From CAVVFX01 sp963747535 (GTDB lineage: Bacteria > Acidobacteriota > Terriglobia > Bryobacterales > Bryobacteraceae): a stretch of 64,000 bases of DNA. The stretch spans positions 248,001 to 312,000 of the forward strand of contig CAVVFX010000007.1 in assembly GCA_963747535.1 (NCBI GenBank). Reading direction: 5' to 3'. Under the pieces are notes generated by a model. It ran no database searches, had not been told where the DNA came from, and saw nothing but the letters and a program-made list of their open reading frames with translations. Shown here in pieces: positions 1 through 8,439 of the stretch (the first letter of the stretch is position 1; every line of letters begins with the position of its first letter). The position numbers and the translations under genes are program-made.

Positions 1-720
1 AGGAACATACCGCTGCGTGTTAGCCCATGCCTGCTGGAATACCTGATCGCGGCTGTCGGACCAGTTGTCCCAATCGTCCCGGTTGAGTGCCGCAACCATC
101 TGGTATTCCGGATCCGACGCGGGTCCACGCGCCATCAGCGTTTGTCCAACCGGCACCATTTGGGAACCCTTAGGGGTAAATACCTCGACCTGTCCGGCCC
201 GCGGAGTCACGTAACTTTGACCGTCATCCATCACGGTGATCCGGTACACACCTTGCTGGGTAGGCCGGATAGACACGGAAGGAGTATCAATCTCTACTTG
301 AGCATTGGTATCGCGAAGCAGACGATACGTGACAGTTCCCCGCCCTAATTGCATCTGGAAACGACCGTTCTCCAGATCCGTGAAGTGAACCTCGGTATCC
401 TGCGCAAGGCGCACCATATTCGCGATATCGAATTGCACTTCGGCACGCGCACCGTTGCCGGTCTGAATCGAATCCTTAACCATCACTGGAGCATTCTGGG
501 CAGCCGCGACATAGTCGCCGGAATCCCCACGCCGCACCGAAACATCTCCGTTGAGCAAGCTGATTCGCGCGACTCCGGCAGCTGGACTCGGAGGCCCTTC
601 CTGCTGATCTCCACCCTGAGGCTGGGCTACCTGTCCTAGTGCCGGCTGTGCAAACCAAGGTAGTATCGCCAACACTGCAGGAATTAGAATGGATAGCTTG
701 ATCGAAGATTGGCGTGACAT
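1..720 (-). CDS. FecR-domain secreted protein, C-terminus cut by window edge
   Basis: An open frame runs without a stop from the ATG at 720 to base 1, giving 240 residues. Residues 1-28 form a signal peptide (hydrophobic IPAVLAILPWF, then a polar region). A FecR-like beta domain follows at about 48-160, with the pieces ARISLLNGDVSVRRG, IQTGNGARAEV and LGRGTVTYRL. The end of the visible part (NRDDWDNWSDSRDQ) resembles the segment that follows FecR in DUF6600 proteins. In Acidobacteriota such proteins are exported and are not tied to iron uptake, so no transport role should be assumed. It is divergent from the M61 peptidase gene. The missing C-terminus lies outside the window. Confidence 0.85.
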   Translation of the reverse strand, partial: MSRQSSIKLSILIPAVLAILPWFAQPALGQVAQPQGGDQQEGPPSPAAGVARISLLNGDVSVRRGDSGDYVAAAQNAPVMVKDSIQTGNGARAEVQFDIANMVRLAQDTEVHFTDLENGRFQMQLGRGTVTYRLLRDTNAQVEIDTPSVSIRPTQQGVYRITVMDDGQSYVTPRAGQVEVFTPKGSQMVPVGQTLMARGPASDPEYQMVAALNRDDWDNWSDSRDQVFQQAWANTQRYVP

Positions 721-827
721 GCGACGCTCCCGTAACATCGCACATTTGATTGCAACCCTGGGACCATTCAATAACTATCATTTAACCAATAAGTTACAAA
801 TTGGATCCCCAACGTCCGGTGGTTGAA

Positions 828-2702
828 ATGCACCACCGCGCAAAGTTTCAGCCACCTATGCCCGACCTGACAGCCCGACCCATCCGCTACATCGTCCGCT
901 TTCCAGCCGCATACCCCCATTACGCGGAGATCGAAGCGCGCTTTCCCTTCTCTGGGCCCCTCCCTGAACCTGTCCCTGAAAAAGACGCCGGAAAGCTTGC
1001 CGTCGAGCTTTTCCTGCCGGTCTGGACGCCGGGATCTTACCTGGTGCGAGAATATGCGCGCCATATCGAGTCCGTTACGGCCACTGGTCCGCAGCAAGAA
1101 CCTTTGACAATCGAAAAGACACGCAAGAACCGCTGGCTCGTCCGTTTCGATCATCCTTTACATGACATAATATTACACTATCGATTGTATTGCCATGAGT
1201 TAACCGTACGGACAAACTATCTGGACGAAGACTTTGCCATGCTGCACGGCGCGGCAACATTTATTACGATCCGGAATCCTTGCAACCCCGCTGGCAGCCA
1301 ACCCTATGAAGTCACACTTGAACTTCCTCCTAACTGGAGCGGATGTTGGAGCGCGATGGACGGCGACCACAATACTTTTCGTGCTCCCGACTACGATTGT
1401 CTTGTGGACTCACCGATTCTGGCTGGAAATCCCTCCACCAACTTCTTCCATGTAGACGGCAAGCCACACATTTTCTTTAACTTCGGAGACTCAAGCTACT
1501 GGAACCACGGCAAAGTCATCGAGGACATGGAGAAAGTCGTGAGGCAATACCGAGCCATGTGGGGTGAACTTCCCTACGAGCGGTATGTCTTCTTCAATTT
1601 GCTCACCGGAGGGCGCGGGGCTCTCGAACATCGTAATTCGGTGGTCCTGATGGCCGACCGTTTTACCATGCGGAGCGACAGCACCTACACAAGCTGGCTC
1701 AACCTCGTGAGTCACGAGTTTTGCCACCTGTGGAATGTGAAACGCCTCCGGCCCCGGGAACTCGGACCATTTGATTACGAAAATGAGGTTTACACACGTA
1801 ACCTATGGATTGCAGAGGGCTTCACAGAATACTATGGATCTCTTACGGCATGCCGCGCGGGGCTGATCAAGCGGGACGAGTTTCTGGGAACCTACCAAAT
1901 CTTAGGGCGCGGCACCGCATCGCTGTCGGGCTGGATTGAAGATCTCCAAAGCACACCGGGGCGCCTGCAACAACCCGTATCCCTGGCGTCCTTCGACGCC
2001 TGGATCAAGTTTTATCGGGCCGACGAGAATTCACGCAACTCTTCAATCAGCTACTACACCAAAGGCGCCGTCATCGCCTGGCTGCTCGATGCCAAGATTC
2101 GCGCGACCACTAGCGGCGAGAAGACACTCGATGACGTCATGCGCCTCGCGTTGCATCGCTACGGTGCCTCCCAGGGATTCACCGAAGATGATTTTATCCT
2201 TATAGTACAGGATGTTACAGGAACTGATCTAAAGAAATGGTTTACTACGGTTGTCGAGACTGTGGAGGAACTTGACTATGCTGAGGCGCTTGCCTGGTTT
2301 GGTCTGAGGTTCCAACTGCCTGCCGCATCGAAACCCGGAGATGCCCCGCCCAAATCGTGGCTAGGCGTGTCGACCAAGACCGATGCGGGTTGCCTGATCG
2401 TGACGGAAGTATTACGGGGCTCACCGGGGTATGAAGCCGGTATCTCCCCGGCAGATGAGATTCTGGGTATCGGCGATTACCGCGTTCGCCCCGACCAATG
2501 GATCTCGACTCTTGAACTCTACCGCCCGCAGGAAGTGGTCAACCTCCTGGTCTCCCGCCGGGACCGCCTGATCACCATCCCGGTGCGCCTGGGAGCAGAG
2601 CCCAGTCGCCGGTGGATCGTCGAAACAGATCCGGACTCGACCGATTTACAACGGCAGCATCTTACTCACTGGCTGGCGTCACTGATTCCGACAGTTCACT
2701 AG
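828..2702 (+). CDS. M61-family (glycyl aminopeptidase-like) metallopeptidase with PDZ domain
   Basis: The protein has the M61 layout: an N-terminal beta-sandwich, a thermolysin-like catalytic domain and a C-terminal PDZ domain. The zinc site is HEFCH at about residues 296-300 of this frame, followed by WNVKRLRP and the third-ligand motif IAEGFTEYYG. GALEHRNS, typical of the family, precedes it, and TKGAVIAWLLD lies in the helical part. The PDZ starts near SWLGVSTKTDAG, about 120 residues before the end. M61 enzymes remove N-terminal Gly or Ala residues. No signal peptide is visible. Starts are possible at TTG 801, ATG 828 and ATG 858. I chose 828 because a GGTGG lies six bases upstream, but homology to the domain begins only after 858. 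Confidence 0.88.
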   Translation: MHHRAKFQPPMPDLTARPIRYIVRFPAAYPHYAEIEARFPFSGPLPEPVPEKDAGKLAVELFLPVWTPGSYLVREYARHIESVTATGPQQEPLTIEKTRKNRWLVRFDHPLHDIILHYRLYCHELTVRTNYLDEDFAMLHGAATFITIRNPCNPAGSQPYEVTLELPPNWSGCWSAMDGDHNTFRAPDYDCLVDSPILAGNPSTNFFHVDGKPHIFFNFGDSSYWNHGKVIEDMEKVVRQYRAMWGELPYERYVFFNLLTGGRGALEHRNSVVLMADRFTMRSDSTYTSWLNLVSHEFCHLWNVKRLRPRELGPFDYENEVYTRNLWIAEGFTEYYGSLTACRAGLIKRDEFLGTYQILGRGTASLSGWIEDLQSTPGRLQQPVSLASFDAWIKFYRADENSRNSSISYYTKGAVIAWLLDAKIRATTSGEKTLDDVMRLALHRYGASQGFTEDDFILIVQDVTGTDLKKWFTTVVETVEELDYAEALAWFGLRFQLPAASKPGDAPPKSWLGVSTKTDAGCLIVTEVLRGSPGYEAGISPADEILGIGDYRVRPDQWISTLELYRPQEVVNLLVSRRDRLITIPVRLGAEPSRRWIVETDPDSTDLQRQHLTHWLASLIPTVH

Positions 2703-2907
2703 CGCCCGTCGACCTGGCTACCGACCGCGTCCCTTAAATCAATCCAGATCGGTGACGATCAAGCCATGTTACGGTCCTTCTATTCGACCTGCGCAGCCCG
2801 ATACTGTGACGGCAGAATTATGGTGACTCTGGCAGGTTTTCTGCTGCGAGGAAGGGCGGCCATGCCTCGGCGAACGTGCCTGTGTTGCGGCATGCTAGGA
2901 TCGAGGA

Positions 2908-3672
2908 TTGTTCGACTTTCTCAAAGGTCCGGTCCTGGCGATACAGGAATTCTATCTCCTCTTCGGCAGCGCCTTGCGAAATCTCTTTCGTCAGCCGCAC
3001 TATTGGGATGACGTGCTGATCCAGATGGACACCATCGGCGTCGGCAGTCTGTGGATTACCGCGATGACGGGCTTTTTTAGCGGCGCGGTGATGGCGCTTC
3101 AGATGGGACACGCGCTCGCGCAGTACGGCCAGACCGGAAAAACCGGGCAAGTGGTTTCGATTATCCTGGTTCGCGAACTCGGCCCCGCGCTGACCGCCTT
3201 GATGGTTGCGGGCCGAAATTCGTCGGGCATCGCGAGCGAACTGGGTTCGATGAAGGTGACCGAGCAGATCGACGCGATGCGCGCGCTGGGCACCGATCCG
3301 ATTCAGAAACTGGTTACGCCCCGGATGATCGCCACGGCCGCGATGTTGCCGGCCCTGACTGTTATCGCCGACCTGATCGGCATGTTCGGCGGATTCATCG
3401 TCGGCTACTTTATCTATGCGCTGCAACCGCGGGAATACTGGACCACGACATGGAAAGCGCTGGATTGGAACGACGTAGCCGAGGGTCTGTTGAAGCCCTT
3501 TATCTTCTCCTTCGTCATCTCCCTGGTCGGATGCTATTACGGACTGCGGACCAGCGGTGGAACCCAGGGCGTCGGTCGCGCCACCACCCAGGCTGTGGTT
3601 ACATCATCGGTGCTGATCTTCGTGCTCACATTCTTCATCACGAAGTTTTTTGTCAGCCAGAGTCCGCAATAA
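2908..3672 (+). CDS. mlaE: MlaE-family ABC transporter permease
   Basis: This 254-residue protein is the membrane permease of an Mla-type (MCE) phospholipid transporter. It shows the family core: a hydrophobic segment with FFSGAVMALQMGHALAQYG, the VRELGPALTALMVAGR loop, SELGSMKVTEQIDAMRALG and the closing TTQAVVTSSVLIFVLTFFIT. The start is TTG at 2908 with AGGA seven bases upstream. The next gene starts inside its stop (TAATG), so the two are translationally coupled. Together with the ATPase and the MCE protein downstream it forms a complete inner-membrane core for moving lipids between inner and outer membrane. No mlaB- or mlaC-like gene is adjacent. Confidence 0.93.
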   Translation: MFDFLKGPVLAIQEFYLLFGSALRNLFRQPHYWDDVLIQMDTIGVGSLWITAMTGFFSGAVMALQMGHALAQYGQTGKTGQVVSIILVRELGPALTALMVAGRNSSGIASELGSMKVTEQIDAMRALGTDPIQKLVTPRMIATAAMLPALTVIADLIGMFGGFIVGYFIYALQPREYWTTTWKALDWNDVAEGLLKPFIFSFVISLVGCYYGLRTSGGTQGVGRATTQAVVTSSVLIFVLTFFITKFFVSQSPQ

Positions 3673-4553
3673 TGGCCAGCGGCAACCAGATGTCCCAGCC
3701 CGACGGATCGCCAGTACCGCCGTTCGATGTGTGCGGGCCGGCGGAATCCGGCGATCACGAGTCGATTCTACGATTCGAACACGTCACGGTCCGCTTCGAC
3801 CAGGAGGTTGCGCTGGACGACGTTTCGTTCGACGTGCGGCGCGGCGATACGCGCATTATCCTGGGAGCGGCAGGGAGCGGCAAGAGTGTCCTGCTGAAAG
3901 CCGCAATTGGACTCGTGCGGGTCGCCTCGGGCAAAGTTTATCTCTTCGATCAGCCGTGCACCAACCTACCGGAAGCGGAGATGTACGAGATCCGCAGCAA
4001 GGTGGGGATGGCATTCCAGGAGAGCGCGCTGTTCGATTCGATGACCATCGCGCAGAACGTGGCCTATCCGCTGCTTAACCAGCGATGTATTGCGTCGAAA
4101 CCGGACGCAGCACGTGCCAAGGTGAAAGAAGCCCTGGAATTCGTCGAATTGGGCCAGACGCTGCAGAAATATCCGAGCGAGCTTTCGGGCGGTATGCGCA
4201 GGCGCGCAGCGATCGCCCGCGCAGTGGTCACGAAACCGCCGCTTTTACTGTACGATTCTCCCACCGCGGGTCTCGATCCGATTACGGCGCACACCATTAT
4301 CGAGCTGATTATTAAAGAGCGCGATCTGGATGCTACCACGGCGCTGGTCGTTACGCATCGCTACCAGGATGGCAGCCTGGTTGCCAATTTCCGTTACAAT
4401 TCTCAAAGTAGGTCTCTTGAACCCTTTCGCGAGGCGACGTCGACGCGTTTCATGGTGATGAAAGAAGGAAAGTTGATTTTCGAAGGCGATCAGGACGAAC
4501 TGGAAGCGTCCCATGATTCGTATATTAAAAAGTTCGTGAAGCACGCCGACTGA
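3672..4553 (+). CDS. mlaF: MlaF-like ABC transporter ATPase
   Basis: This 293-residue ATP-binding protein should energise the MlaE permease. The ATG at 3672 overlaps the mlaE stop by one base. Visible motifs in order are Walker A GAAGSGKS, Q-loop MAFQESALFDSM, signature LSGGMRRR, Walker B LLLYDSPTAGLDP and H-loop VVTHR. The residue after the Walker B Asp, normally the catalytic Glu (DEP), is Ser (DSP). An unusual segment of about 25 residues (from YQDGSLVANF) separates the H-loop from the last strand MVMKEGKLIFEG. The first 25-30 residues are a polar extension before the ABC fold. An in-frame extension up to 3450 exists but would lie inside mlaE and is rejected. Confidence 0.92.
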   Translation: MASGNQMSQPDGSPVPPFDVCGPAESGDHESILRFEHVTVRFDQEVALDDVSFDVRRGDTRIILGAAGSGKSVLLKAAIGLVRVASGKVYLFDQPCTNLPEAEMYEIRSKVGMAFQESALFDSMTIAQNVAYPLLNQRCIASKPDAARAKVKEALEFVELGQTLQKYPSELSGGMRRRAAIARAVVTKPPLLLYDSPTAGLDPITAHTIIELIIKERDLDATTALVVTHRYQDGSLVANFRYNSQSRSLEPFREATSTRFMVMKEGKLIFEGDQDELEASHDSYIKKFVKHAD

Positions 4554-4565
4554 GCCGAGAGACCT

Positions 4566-5639
4566 ATGCCTTCTCCGCAAAAAGTGAAATGGTCGCAGCT
4601 CAAAGTGGGCGTCGTGGCGCTGACCGCCATGATCATTCTGGGCGTGTTGAGCTTCCTTCTGACGCAGAATGGCGGGCTATTCCAACGCACCGCTATTCTG
4701 CGCACGTACCTGGACGATTCAGCCGGCATGGCGGTGGGCGCCACGGTCCGGTTGAATGGGATCGCCGTCGGCTCGATCGATCAGGTGAGGCTTTCGGGGC
4801 AGCGGGTCAAGGGCCGGGTGGTCGAGATCTCGATGCTGGTGAAGCACGGGTACCTGGCTCAGATTCCCATCGATTCGAAGGCGGGAATCAGCGCATCCAA
4901 TCTGCTCGGCGACAAATACATCAACATCACCATGGGGACCAGTCCCCAACATGTGCGTGATGGCGACACGATCCAGAGCCTGCAGATCCAGGATATCCCG
5001 GAATTGATGGCGCAAAGCTCGGATATTCTGTCGCAGTTCCAGGGCCTCCTGGGCCGCGTGGATACCATCGTCAAGACTGTCGAGTCGGGGCATGGGAATA
5101 TCGGCAAGCTGTACAAAGACGAAGAGCTGTATGACCGTATCGATGCCATTGCAGGTGAAGTACAGACGCTGGTTTCCAATATCCAGAACAGTCATGGCAC
5201 TATCAGCAAGCTGCTCTACGAGGATGGTCTGTACAAGGATATCCAGAAGCCGATCCAGCGGCTCGATGCCATTATGACGGATCTGCAAAACGGCAAGGGC
5301 ACGGCCGGCAAGCTGCTCTACGATACGGCCGTTTACGATGAAGCGCGGGCGACGCTGGCCGAGGCCAAGAAGATGGTGGACAATCTCAACGCCGGCAAAG
5401 GCACCGCGGGCAAACTGCTCAACGACGATCAACTGTACACCCAGGTCAACCAGATCATGGCTAAGCTAACCACCGTGATCGACAAGTTGAATTCCGGTCA
5501 GGGAACGCTGGGACAGTTACTGGTCAATCCCCAACTCTACGACAGCCTGAACGGGACGACCCGGGAGATGCACGCGCTGTTGGAGGATATGCACAAGAAT
5601 CCCAAGAAATTCCTGACCCTCCAGCTCAAACTGTTTTGA
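4566..5639 (+). CDS. mlaD: MCE-domain (MlaD-like) lipid-binding protein with C-terminal 34-residue repeats
   Basis: This is the third gene of the Mla operon, 12 bases after the ATPase. Residues 12-33 are a single membrane anchor (VGVVALTAMIILGVLSFLLT). The MCE domain covers about 40-120 (TYLDDSAGMAVGATVRLNG, GSIDQVRLSG, ISASNLLGDKYINI). The long tail contains five units with an exact 34-residue period starting near residues 175, 209, 243, 277 and 311. Each begins like GKGTAGKLLYD and is followed by a helix such as LDAIMTDLQN. MCE proteins form hexameric rings that pass lipids, and this tail probably forms a helical tube or coiled coil reaching into the periplasm. The repeat function is an inference. 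Confidence 0.92.
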   Translation: MPSPQKVKWSQLKVGVVALTAMIILGVLSFLLTQNGGLFQRTAILRTYLDDSAGMAVGATVRLNGIAVGSIDQVRLSGQRVKGRVVEISMLVKHGYLAQIPIDSKAGISASNLLGDKYINITMGTSPQHVRDGDTIQSLQIQDIPELMAQSSDILSQFQGLLGRVDTIVKTVESGHGNIGKLYKDEELYDRIDAIAGEVQTLVSNIQNSHGTISKLLYEDGLYKDIQKPIQRLDAIMTDLQNGKGTAGKLLYDTAVYDEARATLAEAKKMVDNLNAGKGTAGKLLNDDQLYTQVNQIMAKLTTVIDKLNSGQGTLGQLLVNPQLYDSLNGTTREMHALLEDMHKNPKKFLTLQLKLF

Positions 5640-5647
5640 GGCGTTCT

Positions 5648-5680
5648 ACTGAGCCGCGACCTTTAAGGGAGCGGTTGCGC
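5648..5680 (+). repeat. Half copy of the GAGCCGCGACC palindromic repeat
   Basis: The sequence CTGAGCCGCGACC followed by AAGGGAGCGGTTGCG lies nine bases after the mlaD stop. It matches the arms of the longer fold-back elements at 32321-32450 and 35601-35735. Only one arm is present here. Confidence 0.6.
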
Positions 5681-5688
5681 AATCACTC

Positions 5689-6498
5689 ATGCCGCTCTGT
5701 CTGATAGTCAACGCCGACGATTTTGGCTGGACGCGCGACGTCAACGAAGGGATCGTCTACGCGCACCGCAACGGCATTCTCACCGCAACCACCCTGATGG
5801 CTGGCGGGGCGGAATTCGAACATGCCGTCCGGCTTGCGAGGGAGACGCCGTCGCTCGATATCGGGTGTCACCTGACGCTGCTGCAAGGCATGTCGGCGCT
5901 GACAGGTCGGCCTCTACCTGACGGCATACCCGCACTGCTGCGCGGTATCGTGTCGCGCAAAATCGACATTTATGGCGAACTGTCGGCCCAGGTGCGCAAG
6001 ATTGTCGCGGCAGGGATCGCGCCCACGCACCTCGATGCGCACAAGCATACTCACGTGCTTCCGCCGGTGGCGTCCGCCATCGCGCGGATCGTGCGGGAAT
6101 CGGGCATCCGGTGGGTTCGCAGGCCGTTCGATTTTGGAGGACTCGCCGGTTCGGCCAGTTGGTCCGCGCGTCTGATGCAAACCCAGCGGAGCGGACTGCA
6201 GCGCAAACTGCGCGAGGCGGGAGCCGTCACCACGGATCATTTCGCCGGCTTCGCCCTCACCGGGTATCTGGACGAGGAGCGGCTACTCGCGTTGGTTGAA
6301 AAACTGCCCGAAGGCATCACCGAGTTAATGTGCCATCCCGGGTTCTGCCGCGAAGAGTTGCGTGCGTCGCCGACGCGGTTGAGGGAGTCGCGCGAGATTG
6401 AGTTACGGGCGCTCACGTCGGAAAGTGTGCTGACGGCGGTGAAGGCGCGTGGGATTCGGCTGTCAAACTTTGGCGACCTGGGATCGGCGAAGAGATGA
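5689..6498 (+). CDS. ChbG/YdjC-family deacetylase, HpnK-like
   Basis: This 269-residue protein belongs to the YdjC/ChbG carbohydrate deacetylase family, which includes the hopanoid-associated HpnK proteins. The metal and catalytic motifs are present: NADDFGW near the N-terminus, GCHLTLLQG around residue 65, HLDAHKHTH around residue 110 and MCHPGFC near residue 208. These enzymes remove acetyl groups from N-acetylated sugars. The start ATG at 5689 directly precedes the first beta strand (CLIVNADD) and there is no signal peptide, so it is cytoplasmic. No hopanoid biosynthesis gene lies next to it, so the substrate is open. It lies downstream of the Mla operon in the same direction and might be co-transcribed. 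Confidence 0.85.
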   Translation: MPLCLIVNADDFGWTRDVNEGIVYAHRNGILTATTLMAGGAEFEHAVRLARETPSLDIGCHLTLLQGMSALTGRPLPDGIPALLRGIVSRKIDIYGELSAQVRKIVAAGIAPTHLDAHKHTHVLPPVASAIARIVRESGIRWVRRPFDFGGLAGSASWSARLMQTQRSGLQRKLREAGAVTTDHFAGFALTGYLDEERLLALVEKLPEGITELMCHPGFCREELRASPTRLRESREIELRALTSESVLTAVKARGIRLSNFGDLGSAKR

Positions 6499-6644
6499 GC
6501 TTACCTCGGCCAAAGTTCGGCGCATCGATCACGGAGTGAAGAGGCACTTGCAAGATTAACAGGATGGTTTGCCGGCTGCTGTCCTGGTGACAGTGGGGCC
6601 GCCAGTCCTGCCGTTCGAAGGCTGCTGTGCAGCCGCGGGCCTTT

Positions 6645-6852
6645 GGCCTTTTGTGGGGCGGACGCCCGCGTCCGCAAGCGATCCCTGGTCGCCCTTGCCG
6701 CGCAAACGACAGGGTGTGCGAAGCGGCCTGGGTTGCGGCTGTTTCTGCGGCTTTGGCTTTCACCCGACCATTCGAAACGAAGCCGGAGAAACGTGCTTTC
6801 CCATTACACGTGCCCGCTGCCTCGCAAGAAATTGAAACTGCAATGGCCAAAG
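6645..6852 (+). repeat. Dispersed 0.2-kb repeat, copy 1
   Basis: From GGCCTTTTGTGGGGCGGACG to CCAAAG this stretch aligns along its whole length with 60355-60551 with roughly four fifths of bases identical by eye. Shared blocks include CGAAGCCGGAGAAACGTGCT and CCGCAAGCGA. Both copies are intergenic. Confidence 0.8.
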
Positions 6853-6858
6853 CCCAGA

Positions 6859-6901
6859 GGCTGCTGCGCAGACGGGAGACCACAAAAACGATGGTCTGCC
6901 C
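6859..6901 (-). repeat. Three-hairpin dispersed repeat (inverted copy)
   Basis: Read on the minus strand it is GGGCAGACCATCGTTTTTGT, then GGTCTC and a GC-rich GCTGC hairpin. This is the same unit seen at 46927, 56521, 56610 and 59384. Confidence 0.6.
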
Positions 6902-7020
6902 ACGGGACCGGTGACTGGCTGCGGCCAACATTGAACTGCCCACAATTTGCATTGCTGAATTTTGCAGGCCCTTCTGAACCCTGTGTTACCGCTCTACGAT
7001 TGCTATTCTGAAATGAGACC

Positions 7021-8364
7021 ATGGCGTTGCAAATCGGCGAAACCGTAGGCGATTACGAAATTGTGGGCGTCCTCGGGAAAGGAGGCATGGGCAAGGTCTA
7101 CCGCGTCCGCAATCTTCTGAGTGATCGCATCGAAGCCATGAAGGTCGTACTACCCGACTTGAGCGCCGACCCCGGTCTTGCGGATCGTTTTCTGCGTGAG
7201 ATTCGCGTTCATGCCAGCCTCGAACATCCCAATATCGCGGTGCTCCGCACCGCCCTGCGCGTCGACAACCAGGTTTTAATGGTGATGGAGCTCGTCGAAG
7301 GCAGCAGCCTGGAGGAGCGCCTCCGCCAAGGCACGCTGGATCTCGAAAGCAGCGTCCGCTATGTCGACCAGATTCTGTCCGCGCTCGACCTGGCCCATTC
7401 GCGAGGTATCATCCATCGCGATATCAAGCCTGCCAATGTCATTGTGACGCCGGAAGGGATCGTAAAGCTGACCGATTTCGGAATCGCGCGATCCGCTTCC
7501 GACGCCAGCCTCACGCAAAGCGGCGTCGCGCTGGGATCTCTCTACTACATGTCGCCGGAGCAGGTGCAGGCCCAGCCGGCGGACCGGCGTTCCGATCTTT
7601 ATGCGCTGGGCGTGACTTTCTACGAGATGGTGACCGGCAAGCGACCCATCGACGGCGCCAGCGAATACGCCATTCTCAACGCGCACCTGACCCAGACGCC
7701 GGTAGCCCCGGTGACGCTCAATTCAGCAGTGCCGGTCATGTTGAGCGCGGCCATCATGAAATCGCTTGCCAAGCTGCCGGATGAACGCTTCCAGACCGCG
7801 GCTGAGTTCCGCGAAGCGTTGCGCCGCATCGAAGGTTTCACGACCTTGAGCCGCATGGTGACGGAACCGGTCAACATGACAGGCCGAACGTCTCCCGAAG
7901 TGCAGGCCGGCGCACCCACCGGGTCCGGCTCCGGTCCCACGCGTGCACAAGTTGAGGCTGCGCTGCTGAAAGCGCTTGGGCCTATAGCCAAAATCCTCGT
8001 CGCCCGGACAGCACCGTTGTGTGCCAGCACGACCGAGCTGCGCGACCGCCTGGCTGCCCAGATCGACGAACCCCAGGATAAGAAGGCTTTCTTGAGCCAA
8101 CTCGCGGGTGGTACGTCCAGCGGTCCCGGCACTCCATCGAGCGGAAGACCTGGCGTCGAAGTCATCACTCAATGGGATCCGGTGGTTCTGGCCAAGGCTA
8201 AACAGCAACTGGCTCTCTATACCGGCCCAATTGCGTCTGTAATCGTCGACCGGGCAAGCAAAAAGGCGCGTACGCCGCACGATCTTTACCAGGTGCTGGC
8301 AGCCGAGATCTCCTCCGAACGCGACCGCGCGGCATTTTTGAAGAATGCTCCCAGGCAGGGGTAG
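7021..8364 (+). CDS. PknB-type serine/threonine protein kinase with two C-terminal repeat domains
   Basis: Residues 12-270 form a Hanks-type kinase: glycine loop GKGGMGKVY (19-27), Lys41 in EAMKVV, catalytic HRDIKPANV with Asp134, DFG at 152-154, and GSLYYMSPEQ in the activation segment. Unlike classic PknB there is no membrane segment, so it is soluble. The C-terminal part (about 310-445) holds two similar units of about 60 residues, each with a GPIA core and ending in an acidic/basic motif before AFL (DKKAFL, DRAAFL). This looks like a duplicated small helical domain (compare DUF8082). It converges with the large TPR gene, a possible partner or target, though that is only inferred from position. 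Confidence 0.93.
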   Translation: MALQIGETVGDYEIVGVLGKGGMGKVYRVRNLLSDRIEAMKVVLPDLSADPGLADRFLREIRVHASLEHPNIAVLRTALRVDNQVLMVMELVEGSSLEERLRQGTLDLESSVRYVDQILSALDLAHSRGIIHRDIKPANVIVTPEGIVKLTDFGIARSASDASLTQSGVALGSLYYMSPEQVQAQPADRRSDLYALGVTFYEMVTGKRPIDGASEYAILNAHLTQTPVAPVTLNSAVPVMLSAAIMKSLAKLPDERFQTAAEFREALRRIEGFTTLSRMVTEPVNMTGRTSPEVQAGAPTGSGSGPTRAQVEAALLKALGPIAKILVARTAPLCASTTELRDRLAAQIDEPQDKKAFLSQLAGGTSSGPGTPSSGRPGVEVITQWDPVVLAKAKQQLALYTGPIASVIVDRASKKARTPHDLYQVLAAEISSERDRAAFLKNAPRQG

Positions 8365-8439
8365 AGGCTATTGAGCCGCACCTACACGGGCCTCCGACAG
8401 TCTAACCCGTCTGTTGCACACTCGCCGAAAATTAATGGG

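Larger units (their letters stand above)
6538..6975. mobile_element. Possible non-coding element with imperfect terminal inverted repeats, filling the gap before the kinase gene
   Basis: The left end (6538-6557, GAAGAGGCACTTGCAAGATT) and the reverse complement of the right end (6958-6975, AGAAGGGCCTGCAAAATT) match at most positions. The left end also resembles the ends of the fold-back elements at 27131 and 41854. No transposase is encoded. Inside lie a dispersed 0.2-kb repeat and one three-hairpin repeat. ORFs in this stretch have repeat-like, low-complexity translations and I do not call them. The rest of the 6499-7020 gap holds no gene I can support. Confidence 0.4.

Noticed and set aside
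3450..3671. Upstream extension of the Mla ATPase
   Set aside because: It runs inside mlaE; the TAATG junction at 3672 and the family length support the shorter start.
6569..7011. Several small ORFs before the kinase gene
   Set aside because: They translate repeat DNA; the same words occur at 60.3 kb in different frames.
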